Position numbers and translations under genes: made by a program
Source: Sulfuriflexus mobilis
GTDB lineage: Bacteria; Pseudomonadota; Gammaproteobacteria; AKS1
Assembly: GCF_003967195.1 (NCBI RefSeq)
Contig: NZ_AP018725.1
Location: 2,662,001-2,726,000 of the forward strand
DNA: 64,000 nt
Direction of reading: 5' to 3'
The notes under the pieces: generated by a model
Database searches by the model: none
What the model saw: the letters and a program-made list of their open reading frames with translations, nothing else
What the model was told of the DNA's origin: nothing
In this document: piece by piece, positions 15,330 to 23,106 of the stretch
Position numbering within the stretch: the first letter of the stretch is position 1
Layout: each line of letters opens with the position of its first letter

Positions 15330-16894
15330 TGCCAAAAGATATCCGCATCCTTGGGCCGAATGGTAAAGCCATTCGCAAGCAAGACCTTACTCAGGAAATC
15401 GCTACCGCCAGCCTCACTGGCGTGCGTACTGTCTGGGGCAATGGCTCCATTGCCGAAGGCATTAACCCGTCACGGCTGGCTGCCATCCTGCGCAATGCGG
15501 CGGAAGGTAATACCAATGAATTCCTCACTCTTGCCGAAGAGATGGAAGAGCGTGAGCCGCACTACGGTTCAGTGCTTGCCACACGCAAGCGTGCTGTGAC
15601 CAAGTTGCCTGTTACGGTCGAGGCTGCGAGTGATGATGCCAAAGACGTCGAGCTGGCCGATGCCGTGCGTAACCAGGTGCGCCGCCCCCAGTTCCGCAAA
15701 ATGAAAAAGGCGCTGATGGATGCGCTGGGTAAAGGTTATAGCGTGGTCGAGATCATGTGGGACCGCAGCGGCCGTCAATGGCAGCCGAAGGAATTTGTCT
15801 GGCGCGACCCCCGCTTCTTCATGTTCGACCGAGTAACCGGGCGCGAGCTGCGCTTGCTCGATGAGCAGGACATGATGAATGGTATCCCGTTGGGGCCCTA
15901 TAAATTCATCAAGCATGTGCCGCAACTCAAAATGGGCCTGCCAATCCGCGCTGGTCTCGCTCGCCTGGTTGCCGTCAGTTACATGTGTAAGAGCTACACC
16001 CTCACCGACTGGATGGCATTCGCCGAAGTGTTTGGCATGCCCATTCGTGTCGGTCGTCATGGTCCCAATGCCACCAAGGACGATATCGAAACCTTGATCA
16101 GTGCCGTGGCCAATATCGGCAGTGATGCGGCAGCGGTGATCCCTGACTCCATGAAAATCGAATTTATTGAAACAGCCAAGGCATCAGGCGGGCATGAGTT
16201 GTTCCAGAACCTCGCTGAGTGGCTTGATAAACAGACCTCAAAGGCTGTGCTCGGTCAGACCATGACCACCGACGACGGTAGCAGCCAGTCACAGGCCAAT
16301 GTCCACGACGAGGTGCGTGAAGACATTCAGGAAGACGATGCCCATGACCTGGCCGATACCCTCAATGAAGGGTTTGTGCGGCCGTTTATCGACCTGAACT
16401 ATGGGCCGCAGGAGAGCTACCCAAGCATCGGCATTAACGTGCCACAGCCGGAAGACCTGAAGGCGCTCTCTGAAGCGTTGGAGATACTGGTACCGCTCGG
16501 CTTGCGTGTTGAAGAGTCAGGGATACGCGACAAGTTTAGCCTGGCCGATCCCGCCAAGGGCGCAACACTGCTGCAGCCGCAGGGCCAACCAGTGGCAACG
16601 GAGACCGGTGCCAACCGTTCACATGCACACTGCCCGACCTGTGCCACCGCAATGAATCGTGACACCGCACCCGCCGATGAGGTTGACGAACTGGCTGATG
16701 CCGCCGCTGAAGAGTGGGAGCCGGTCATCAATGAAGTGCTCGATCCTGTTGAAGCGATGGCCGAACGGGTGGACAGTTACGAAGCGTTTCTTGCCGAGCT
16801 GCCCGGGCTCATTGAAGAGATGGGTGCCGACGAACTGGTTAAGCGACTGGCGCTGGAAACATTCAAGGCACGCGGTGTTGGTGATGCAGAGTAA
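15329..16894 (+). CDS. Portal protein (Mu gp29-like, DUF935)
   Basis: 521 residues of the DUF935 family: RNAAEGNTNEFLTLAEEMEE, HYGSVLATRKRAV, KGYSVVEIMWDRSG and the C-terminal helical clip. It forms the ring through which DNA enters and leaves the capsid. The C-terminal part has a Cys pair CPTC of unknown role, then an acidic tail. It overlaps both neighbours by TAATG. Confidence 0.92.
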   Translation: MPKDIRILGPNGKAIRKQDLTQEIATASLTGVRTVWGNGSIAEGINPSRLAAILRNAAEGNTNEFLTLAEEMEEREPHYGSVLATRKRAVTKLPVTVEAASDDAKDVELADAVRNQVRRPQFRKMKKALMDALGKGYSVVEIMWDRSGRQWQPKEFVWRDPRFFMFDRVTGRELRLLDEQDMMNGIPLGPYKFIKHVPQLKMGLPIRAGLARLVAVSYMCKSYTLTDWMAFAEVFGMPIRVGRHGPNATKDDIETLISAVANIGSDAAAVIPDSMKIEFIETAKASGGHELFQNLAEWLDKQTSKAVLGQTMTTDDGSSQSQANVHDEVREDIQEDDAHDLADTLNEGFVRPFIDLNYGPQESYPSIGINVPQPEDLKALSEALEILVPLGLRVEESGIRDKFSLADPAKGATLLQPQGQPVATETGANRSHAHCPTCATAMNRDTAPADEVDELADAAAEEWEPVINEVLDPVEAMAERVDSYEAFLAELPGLIEEMGADELVKRLALETFKARGVGDAE

Positions 16895-18090
16895 TGCCTG
16901 ACTTCACCTTCCCTGGTCCCGTACCCAAAGATGCCCTGGACTACTTCCGTGATAAGGAACTGCGCGTTGGTTTCGACTACCGTGATGTATGGGGCGAAGA
17001 ACATGCCAACGCCTTCACCGTGGCCAAGGCCATGCAGCTTGATGTGCTCGATGATGTTCGCGGTGCGCTCGATGAGGCATTGGCCGATGGCACAACCTTC
17101 CAGCAATTCAAAAAAGAATTAAAGCCTCGCCTGCAGAAGAAGGGTTGGTGGGGCCAACAAGAGCAGGTCGACCCGGCATCGGGTGAGAAACGCCTGGTGC
17201 AGCTGGGTAGCCCGCGTCGCCTCAAGACTATCTACCGTGCCAACCTGCGCAGTGCCCGTGCCGCCGGGCAGTGGCAGCGTGCGCAACGTACCAAGAAGAC
17301 GCACCCTTATCTTATATATGAACTCGGCCCCTCTGAAAAACATCGAGCTCAGCATGTTGCCTGGGCGGGGATCATCCTGCCGATTGACCACCCGTTCTGG
17401 AAGACCCATTACCCGCCGAATGGTTGGGGCTGCAAGTGCCGTGTGCGCCAGGTATCACGCCGTGAACGCGAGCGCCTGGTGGCGACCGGTAACTATCTCA
17501 CCGAGGCCCCCACGATCAAGACCCGGAAGTGGCTGAACAAGCGCACAGGTGAATCACTCGATGTACCTGAAGGGCTCGACCCGGCATGGATGCGCAACCC
17601 CGGACAAGACCGCACACGTGTGTTGCGTGAGCGTTTAACGCAGAAGGTCGCCTCTGTTGATCAGCAGTATGCCAGCGCCGCTGTTAATTCGATCATCAAG
17701 ACCCCAGTGCTCGATGGCTGGATGAAAAAACCGGGCGGCGAGTTGCCCGTTGGCATCATCAGCCGCGACATGCAGAAGGCACTCGGCAGCACGTCACAGA
17801 TGGTGCGCCTGTCTGAGGCCACGCTCGACAAGCAGTCCCGTGGCCACGCCGAACTGACGGCCGCCCACTACCGCTACCTGCCGGACCTCATCCATCGCGG
17901 GGTGGCCATCCGTCAGGGGAAAAACAAGCTGGTACTGTTCCGGCGTGAGGCCGGGAAATGGCAGAAGGCCGTGGTCAAGGTCACAGAGGATGGCAAGCGG
18001 GTCTATCTGGTGAGCTATCACCCGGCCGACCCACGCGAGATGCGTCGCATGATGAAGAGTGGCTCGGTGATTAGAAGCGTAGAAAAGTAG
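16894..18090 (+). CDS. Phage head morphogenesis protein gpF-like
   Basis: 398 residues. The central region carries the Mu F/minor head protein signature: YRANLRSARAAGQW and HPFWKTHYPPNGWGCKCRVR, where the NGWGCKCR motif is diagnostic. The C-terminus may be an added domain (GHAELTAAHYRYLPDLIHRG, then a beta-rich VYLVSYHPADP). It is part of the prohead assembly set, coupled to the portal gene by TAATG. It is the last gene before a 0.47-kb gap. Confidence 0.88.
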   Translation: MPDFTFPGPVPKDALDYFRDKELRVGFDYRDVWGEEHANAFTVAKAMQLDVLDDVRGALDEALADGTTFQQFKKELKPRLQKKGWWGQQEQVDPASGEKRLVQLGSPRRLKTIYRANLRSARAAGQWQRAQRTKKTHPYLIYELGPSEKHRAQHVAWAGIILPIDHPFWKTHYPPNGWGCKCRVRQVSRRERERLVATGNYLTEAPTIKTRKWLNKRTGESLDVPEGLDPAWMRNPGQDRTRVLRERLTQKVASVDQQYASAAVNSIIKTPVLDGWMKKPGGELPVGIISRDMQKALGSTSQMVRLSEATLDKQSRGHAELTAAHYRYLPDLIHRGVAIRQGKNKLVLFRREAGKWQKAVVKVTEDGKRVYLVSYHPADPREMRRMMKSGSVIRSVEK

Positions 18091-18509
18091 AGACGTTGGT
18101 GGGGCCTGCCATCCGGCCAGGCCGGAAACCCCACAAAGCACTCCGTCCCGAGGGACGTGTTACGGCAGGCAGAATGTCACCGCGTCGCAACGTCTATTCG
18201 TAGGATAGCACAAAATCCCCCCATTCGACCTCGGCCGCCACAGCGCCCCTGTGCACCCCTGAGAGGCTCTGGGTGCTGCCGTACCCCTGCCTTTTTGGTT
18301 CACCCCGTTTAACCCCCGTTTAACGGCCGGATAAAACGCTAGTCCGTTCCACATCCCGAGGCAGAATCGGCCCAGGCGAGAAAATCACCGAATCTGAACA
18401 ATATTCCGGCAGCGCATATATAAGACTGGAAATGTGGCCGTGCTGTTCCGACCTTGCCAACCCGCCTTCTCACTGGTAGCGTGGAATGGTCCCTGTTCTA
18501 CCTATCCCC
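18091..18509. other. GC-rich non-coding gap inside late gene cluster
   Basis: About 420 bp with no supported gene, unusual between otherwise overlapping late genes. It contains inverted repeats: GTGGGG/CCCCAC around CCGGCCAGGCCGG (about 18098-18134) and CGTCCC-GA-GGGACG (18146-18159). There is no clear T-run, so classical termination is uncertain. A terminator for the upstream operon, a relic gene or a small RNA are all possible. A late promoter follows directly. Confidence 0.5.
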
Positions 18510-18559
18510 GGAACGCGTTCCCCCGTTATTTAGTAAGTCAGCCCGCCTAATCTGGCGGC
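18510..18559 (+). promoter_or_regulatory. Putative late promoter upstream of head genes (leaderless)
   Basis: Perfect palindrome GGAACGCGTTCC at 18510-18521 inside CGGAACGCGTTCCCCCGTTA, a 26-bp gap, TAATCT at 18548-18553, six bases, then the protease ATG at 18560. It agrees with the 10625 copy over about 20 bp around the palindrome and across the -10 region (GCCTARTCTGGCRGCATG), with diverged bases between. Position corresponds to Mu promoter PI. No Shine-Dalgarno sequence precedes the ATG. Confidence 0.72.
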
Positions 18560-19591
18560 ATGCACAAACACCACGACCTAGCCATCGCCGTGAACAAGGC
18601 GCTCGAATCGGACCAGCGCATCGCGCTGTGCTTCGCCCTGCCTGAAGACGGCAGTGTGCCGGAGTGGGTCGAGCTGGTCCCGGCTGGCGATGTCAAAGGG
18701 GTCGATGGCCGTAAATGGATCAATGACCGGCCACAGGCCATCCTCGATTATCACAAGGCCATGCAGGCGCAAGGCCGCGACCTCCCGTTTGACTGGGAGC
18801 ACAGCACCGAAATTAAAGCCCCCAAGGGCGAAGAGGCACCCGCCTCTGCCTGGGGCGTTGAGATGCAAAACCGCGAAGGTGTTATCTGGGCACGCCCTGA
18901 ATGGACCGAACGTGGCCGAAACTCGATTGCCTCTCGTGAGTACCGCTACCTATCCCCTGTTCTGGTGTACGAGAAGAACACCCGCCGCATCGTCGGCATC
19001 GCATCGGTTGGGCTGACCAACAGCCCCAACCTTAATTTAACTGCCCTTAACCGGGAAATGAATCCCGATTCCATCGACCATGAGGAGAATCCAATGGACG
19101 AAGCATTGCTACAGGCCCTCGGCCTGACTAAAGACGCCAATCTGGCGAGTGCCCTTAACGCTATCAATCAGCTCAAGGGTGATCTGACCACGGCCAACAA
19201 TCGCGCCGAAAGCCCGAGCCTGGAAAAGTTCGTGCCGCGTGCCGATCACGACCAGGCACTGGAACGTGCCGCCAATGCCGAGCAGAAGCTGGCCGACCAT
19301 GAAGCCGCCACGCTTGACGCTGACATTGAAACGGCCATTAACAGTGCGTTAGAGGCAGGCAAAATCACGCCTGGCACGGCCGAGTTCCACAAGGCGAACT
19401 GCCGACAGGAAGGTGGCCTGGCACGCTTCAATGACTACGTTGCTGCCGCGCCGGTGGTTGCCGCTGCCTCCGACCTCGATGGCAAGACAGTGCCTGGTGA
19501 GACAGACAAGGCGCTGAATGCCGAACAGAAAAAGATCGACGCCATGTTCGGTCATTCCTCTGACGACGTTGCCAAGCACGCCGACGCGTAA
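18560..19591 (+). CDS. Mu-like prohead protease/scaffold (gp32, protein I)
   Basis: 343 residues. N-terminal protease part: VPEWVELVPAGDVKGVDGRK, DLPFDWEHS, SAWGVEMQNREGVIWARPEW and EYRYLSPVLVY, as in Mu gene I. The C-terminal part is a helical scaffold with a likely internal scaffold product starting near the Met at about 19094 (after GAGGAGAATCC), like Mu Z. It drives capsid assembly and is then cleaved away. The start codon sits at the predicted +1 of the late promoter. Confidence 0.88.
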   Translation: MHKHHDLAIAVNKALESDQRIALCFALPEDGSVPEWVELVPAGDVKGVDGRKWINDRPQAILDYHKAMQAQGRDLPFDWEHSTEIKAPKGEEAPASAWGVEMQNREGVIWARPEWTERGRNSIASREYRYLSPVLVYEKNTRRIVGIASVGLTNSPNLNLTALNREMNPDSIDHEENPMDEALLQALGLTKDANLASALNAINQLKGDLTTANNRAESPSLEKFVPRADHDQALERAANAEQKLADHEAATLDADIETAINSALEAGKITPGTAEFHKANCRQEGGLARFNDYVAAAPVVAAASDLDGKTVPGETDKALNAEQKKIDAMFGHSSDDVAKHADA

Positions 19592-19628
19592 CGGGTCTCG
19601 AACTCACTCATAGAACAGGAGAAAAGAA

Positions 19629-20027
19629 ATGCTGACTTCAGATCGTAACACCCCGCACAAGGGCACCGAGATTCTGGCCGTCGCGGTGGCGGCCGCCGCC
19701 GTCATTCATGCAGGAGCCATTGTTGTGGCTAATGCAACCGGCTTTGCCGCTCAGGGCACTACTGCCCTGAACCTCACCTACCTTGGCCGCGCCGAAGAGG
19801 CCGTGGACAACACCGCCGGTGCCGATGGCGATGTTTCCATTCAGGTGCGCCGAGGCAAGGCGTTCCAATGGAACAACTCAGGGGCTGATCCAATCACCCA
19901 GGCTGAACTTGGCAAGGTCTGTTACATCGTAGACGACGAAACCGTGGCCAAGACAAATGGCGTCGGCACACGCTCCGCTTGCGGCGTAGTGGTCGGTATC
20001 GATGCCGATGGCGTTTGGGTCGAGTAG
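19629..20027 (+). CDS. Capsid cement/decoration-like protein
   Basis: 132 residues, small, Ala/Gly/Val-rich, beta-type sequence (HAGAIVVANATGFAAQGTTA, CGVVVGIDADGVWVE). The location between the scaffold protease and the major head gene fits a head decoration or cement protein (Mu gp33 slot). AGGAGAAAAGAA precedes the start. Confidence 0.65.
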   Translation: MLTSDRNTPHKGTEILAVAVAAAAVIHAGAIVVANATGFAAQGTTALNLTYLGRAEEAVDNTAGADGDVSIQVRRGKAFQWNNSGADPITQAELGKVCYIVDDETVAKTNGVGTRSACGVVVGIDADGVWVE

Positions 20028-20082
20028 TACTAGCCCATAACGAATAACAACACCTGATTATTGACGATAGGAGTAACAAACG

Positions 20083-20988
20083 ATGTTAATTAACAAAGCC
20101 AATCTGGAGCGCATCTTCGCTAACTTGAAGACCTCCTTCCACAACGCCTTTGAAGCGGCTCCCTCTACCTGGGAAAAGATCGCCATGAAGGTGCCTTCCA
20201 CGGGTGCTCAGAATGATTACTCGTGGCTTTCTAATTTCCCAAAGATGCAGCGCTGGATTGATGAAAAAGCCATCAAGGCCCTGAAGGCCTTCAAGTATGT
20301 CATCACCAATGACGACTTCGAGACCACGGTTGAGGTTGATCGCAATCATATCGAGGACGACAACATCGGCATCTATGGGCCGCAAGCCCAGGGTGCGGGT
20401 TTTGCCTCCAAGCAGTTCCCCGATGAGCTGGTGTATGAAGCGGTTAATGCTGCCTTCGCCACGCCGTGCTACGACGGCCAGTTCTTCTTCGACACTGACC
20501 ATGAGGTAAAAGGTGCCAGCGTCAGCAACAAGGGAACAAAGGTACTCGCTATTTCCACACTGGCTCTTGCCCAGGGCAGTTATGGTGCCGGTCGCACCGC
20601 CATGCGCAAGTTCAAGGATGATGAAGGTCGTCCTCTGGGCGTTCGCCCTAACATTCTGTTGGTACCGCCTGCACTGGAAGATACCGCTAATGCGCTAATG
20701 AGCGTCGACAAGCTGGAAGACGGTAAGCCCAACCCTTACAAGGGCACCGCTGAAGTGGTGGTGGGTGACTGGCTGACTTCTGACACCGCCTGGTTCCTGT
20801 TGGATACCACCAAGCCGGTGAAGCCGTTCATCTACCAGGAACGCAAGGCCCCAGTGTTTGTCTCGCAGACCGATATGAATGCCGACGGCGTGTTCCTGCG
20901 CAAGAAGTACCTCTTCGGTGCTGAAGCGCGCGGCGCATCCGGCTACGGCTTCTGGCAGCTGGCCTGGGGTTCTGACGGCACCGTATAA
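20083..20988 (+). CDS. Major head protein (gpT-like)
   Basis: 301 residues matching Mu gpT: it opens with a helix (LERIFANLKTSFHNAFEA), then PSTGAQNDYSWLSNFPKMQRW and VDRNHIEDDNIGIYGPQAQG, and ends AEARGASGYGFWQLAWGS. It is the HK97-fold capsid subunit. A strong ribosome site (TAGGAG) precedes it, and a 10-bp perfect hairpin follows the stop. Confidence 0.93.
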   Translation: MLINKANLERIFANLKTSFHNAFEAAPSTWEKIAMKVPSTGAQNDYSWLSNFPKMQRWIDEKAIKALKAFKYVITNDDFETTVEVDRNHIEDDNIGIYGPQAQGAGFASKQFPDELVYEAVNAAFATPCYDGQFFFDTDHEVKGASVSNKGTKVLAISTLALAQGSYGAGRTAMRKFKDDEGRPLGVRPNILLVPPALEDTANALMSVDKLEDGKPNPYKGTAEVVVGDWLTSDTAWFLLDTTKPVKPFIYQERKAPVFVSQTDMNADGVFLRKKYLFGAEARGASGYGFWQLAWGSDGTV

Positions 20989-21000
20989 CGCCAACCATGA

Positions 21001-21025
21001 TAAGGGCGGGTTTAACCCGCCCTTA
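21001..21025 (+). promoter_or_regulatory. Perfect hairpin downstream of the major head gene
   Basis: TAAGGGCGGG and CCCGCCCTTA form a 10-bp stem with loop TTTAA. No U-run follows. It may be a transcript-stabilising or partial-termination element adjusting expression between gpT and later genes. Structured elements downstream of Mu-type gpT genes have been catalogued from comparative genomics (Mu-gpT-DE), but I cannot confirm membership from this sequence alone. Confidence 0.55.
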
Positions 21026-21061
21026 ACTTGAACGCAAACAGATAACCAGGGGATAGCTCTC

Positions 21062-21418
21062 ATGGCTGAAGAATCAAAGAACGAAAATAAGCAGGAAGGT
21101 AGTACGGCCGCATCCAGTGCGCCTGCGGCTACCTCACCGGAAAAAAAGAAAGTCGCTGCAAAGAAAGTGGCGAAGAAAAAGGTAGCGAAGAAAGTCGCTA
21201 CAAAAAAAGAAAGTGACATCGACGGCGTTTGGGTAAAGACCAAGCCCGGCGTCAAGTCATTCCGCCGCGCTGGTTTGGCATTCAATGAAGTCGGTTATGG
21301 CATCGCACTCGATGCGCTGACCAAAGAACAGTTGAAAGCGCTCAAGGATGAAAAGAATCTCATCGTTGAACACACCACCTTCATCACCGACGGCATCACT
21401 ATAGCCAGAAAGGAATAA
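21062..21418 (+). CDS. FluMu HI1506-like protein with Lys/Ala-rich N-terminus
   Basis: 118 residues. The first half is low complexity, with repeated Ala/Lys/Val units (AAKKVAKKKVAKK) like histone tails. The second half (GVWVKTKPGVKSFRRAGLAF and LTKEQLKALKDEKNLIVEH) matches the small domain found next to gpT in FluMu-type phages. The basic tail suggests nucleic acid contact inside the head, which is inference. Confidence 0.65.
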   Translation: MAEESKNENKQEGSTAASSAPAATSPEKKKVAAKKVAKKKVAKKVATKKESDIDGVWVKTKPGVKSFRRAGLAFNEVGYGIALDALTKEQLKALKDEKNLIVEHTTFITDGITIARKE

Positions 21419-21424
21419 TCACGC

Positions 21425-21835
21425 ATGTACGCCACACAACAAGACATCATTGATCGCTACAGCCTGGAAGAGTTGTTGATCCTGGCTGACCGCGATGATG
21501 ATGGTGTGGCGGACGCGGACGTTGTGGACCGGGCACTGATCGATGCCGATGCCGAGGTCAACGCCTATCTGGCCGCAAAGTATGACTTGCCGTTAGCAAC
21601 AACGCCGGATGTTATCACCAGATTGTGTGTCGACATCGTTATGTACCGACTTGCCGATGATGCCGGTACCGCAACCGACGAACGCCGCCTACGTTACGAC
21701 GACGCAGTGACATTATTGAGCCGCATCGCAAAAGGCATTGTAAGCCTCGGCTTACCCAAGCCACCCGCATCAAGCAATGGTGGTGTCACCGTAACAAGTA
21801 ACGATCGACGATTCAAGCGAGGGACGCTGTTGTGA
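21425..21835 (+). CDS. DUF1320 neck protein (gp36-like)
   Basis: 136 residues opening MYATQQDIIDRYSLEELLIL, then VVDRALIDADAEVNAYLAAK and DIVMYRLADDAGT. This is the DUF1320/Mu gp36 pattern of helical head-tail connector proteins. The stop overlaps the GTG of the following gene. Confidence 0.88.
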   Translation: MYATQQDIIDRYSLEELLILADRDDDGVADADVVDRALIDADAEVNAYLAAKYDLPLATTPDVITRLCVDIVMYRLADDAGTATDERRLRYDDAVTLLSRIAKGIVSLGLPKPPASSNGGVTVTSNDRRFKRGTLL

Positions 21836-22284
21836 GCCTAGGGTTTCGATACAACCTCAATGACTTAGCCAGGCTGCAAAAACGTCTCGCCAACCTGCCA
21901 CAGTCAATTGACCTGTATGGCCTCGCTGAAGCGTTATCGGCAGAGGGTGAGGCACAGACCCGTCGCCGTATCTCCAGTGAGAAAAGCAGTCCCGAGGGTA
22001 AGGCATGGGAGCCCTGGTCAGAAGCTTACGCAGCAACCAGGCATGGCGGTCATTCGCTATTGGAAAACGAAGGCGATCTACTCGACTCGATTCAAGGTTT
22101 CGTTGAAGGCACAACGGCTGGCTGGGGAACCAATTTGATTTATGGCGCTACGCAGCATTTTGGTGATGAAGACCGTGGCATCCCCAGCCGAGAATATTTA
22201 GGCTTGAGTGCTGAGAATGAAGCCGACCTGGTCGCCGTAGCGGATGACTGGATTGATTCTCATATCGGAGCGGCATTGCATTGA
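21832..22284 (+). CDS. Virion morphogenesis protein gpG-like
   Basis: 150 residues of the phage virion morphogenesis family (Mu gpG): EAQTRRRISSEKSSPEGKAWEPWS, LLENEGDLLDSI, YGATQHFGDEDRGIPSREYLG. It is probably a head completion or tail terminator-type protein. The GTG start overlaps the previous stop. In Mu this gene precedes the protease; here it follows gp36, an altered order. Confidence 0.87.
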   Translation: MSLGFRYNLNDLARLQKRLANLPQSIDLYGLAEALSAEGEAQTRRRISSEKSSPEGKAWEPWSEAYAATRHGGHSLLENEGDLLDSIQGFVEGTTAGWGTNLIYGATQHFGDEDRGIPSREYLGLSAENEADLVAVADDWIDSHIGAALH

Positions 22285-22820
22285 GCATTCAATCAAATCG
22301 CGCAGCCATTGCCGTGCAGCTCGCCGCCGCGCTCGCCGCCATCGAGGTTGATGTGCATGAGCATGCCGGTCGCTTTGATAAAAATGAACTGGGTCGCATC
22401 GCGGCCAAGGCCCCTGCAGTTTTTCTCGCCATGTTGAATGTTACTGACATGAGAAAAGAAATGGGTGAAGTGGCCGGCGTGGTTCGCTGGGGTGTCTTTG
22501 TTATTACCAAGGACACCTCTACGAAGAGTCGTGACGATATCGGTCTTGAGGTTGTGCAAGTGCTAACCGACCTAATCACCGACTACGACTTTGGCCTTGA
22601 GGCGCAGCCCGCTGAACGCTTCAACATTAACAATCTGTACCGTGGCGGCATTGCAAAAAAAGGTGTGGCCATGTGGGCGGGCGAATGGACGCAGCTGATG
22701 AACATCGGCACGCCGTTCGATATCAACACGCTCAACGACTGGTTGGTATGGAACGCTGAGCATTCCCTGGCACCAGGTGAAGATGAGCCTGCTGCAATAG
22801 ACAAAGTAACAGCACCATAA
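22281..22820 (+). CDS. DUF1834 tail terminator-like protein (gp37)
   Basis: 179 residues beginning with TTG at 22281, which overlaps the gpG stop (TTGA). The region HAGRFDKNELGRIAAKAPAVF and VRWGVFVITKDT fits the DUF1834/gp37 family. The C-terminus ends in an acidic, Pro-rich tail. It is likely a tail-completion protein. Confidence 0.8.
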   Translation: MSIQSNRAAIAVQLAAALAAIEVDVHEHAGRFDKNELGRIAAKAPAVFLAMLNVTDMRKEMGEVAGVVRWGVFVITKDTSTKSRDDIGLEVVQVLTDLITDYDFGLEAQPAERFNINNLYRGGIAKKGVAMWAGEWTQLMNIGTPFDINTLNDWLVWNAEHSLAPGEDEPAAIDKVTAP

Positions 22821-22830
22821 GGAGAACAAT

Positions 22831-23094
22831 GTGAGCAAGATAATTCATATTAAACCCGCCGTTAATGAGCAGACGGATAAGAAAGGTCAGCAGTTGCAAG
22901 TTCGCATGCCCGATAAGCCAGGCACCTTTATGCCGTCGTATGGTGCAGAAGTGCCATACAACTCGCACTGGCTACGTCGCATTAAGGATAAAAGCGTGGT
23001 GGAAATCACCGCCGATGAATTCATAAAGGGTAAAGCCGCCGCCAAGAAAAAAGCAGCTGCTGAAGCCAAGACCCAGACTGCACAGACCAACTAG
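22831..23094 (+). CDS. DUF2635 family phage protein
   Basis: 87 residues from GTG at 22831 (AAGGAGAACAAT upstream). The core IKPAVNEQ ... VRMPDKPGTFMPSYGAEVPYNSHWLRRIKDKSVVE fits DUF2635, a small protein encoded before the sheath in Mu-like phages. The C-terminal Ala/Lys repeat is low complexity. Function unknown. Confidence 0.8.
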   Translation: MSKIIHIKPAVNEQTDKKGQQLQVRMPDKPGTFMPSYGAEVPYNSHWLRRIKDKSVVEITADEFIKGKAAAKKKAAAEAKTQTAQTN

Positions 23095-23106
23095 GAGTAA
23101 TCAGTC

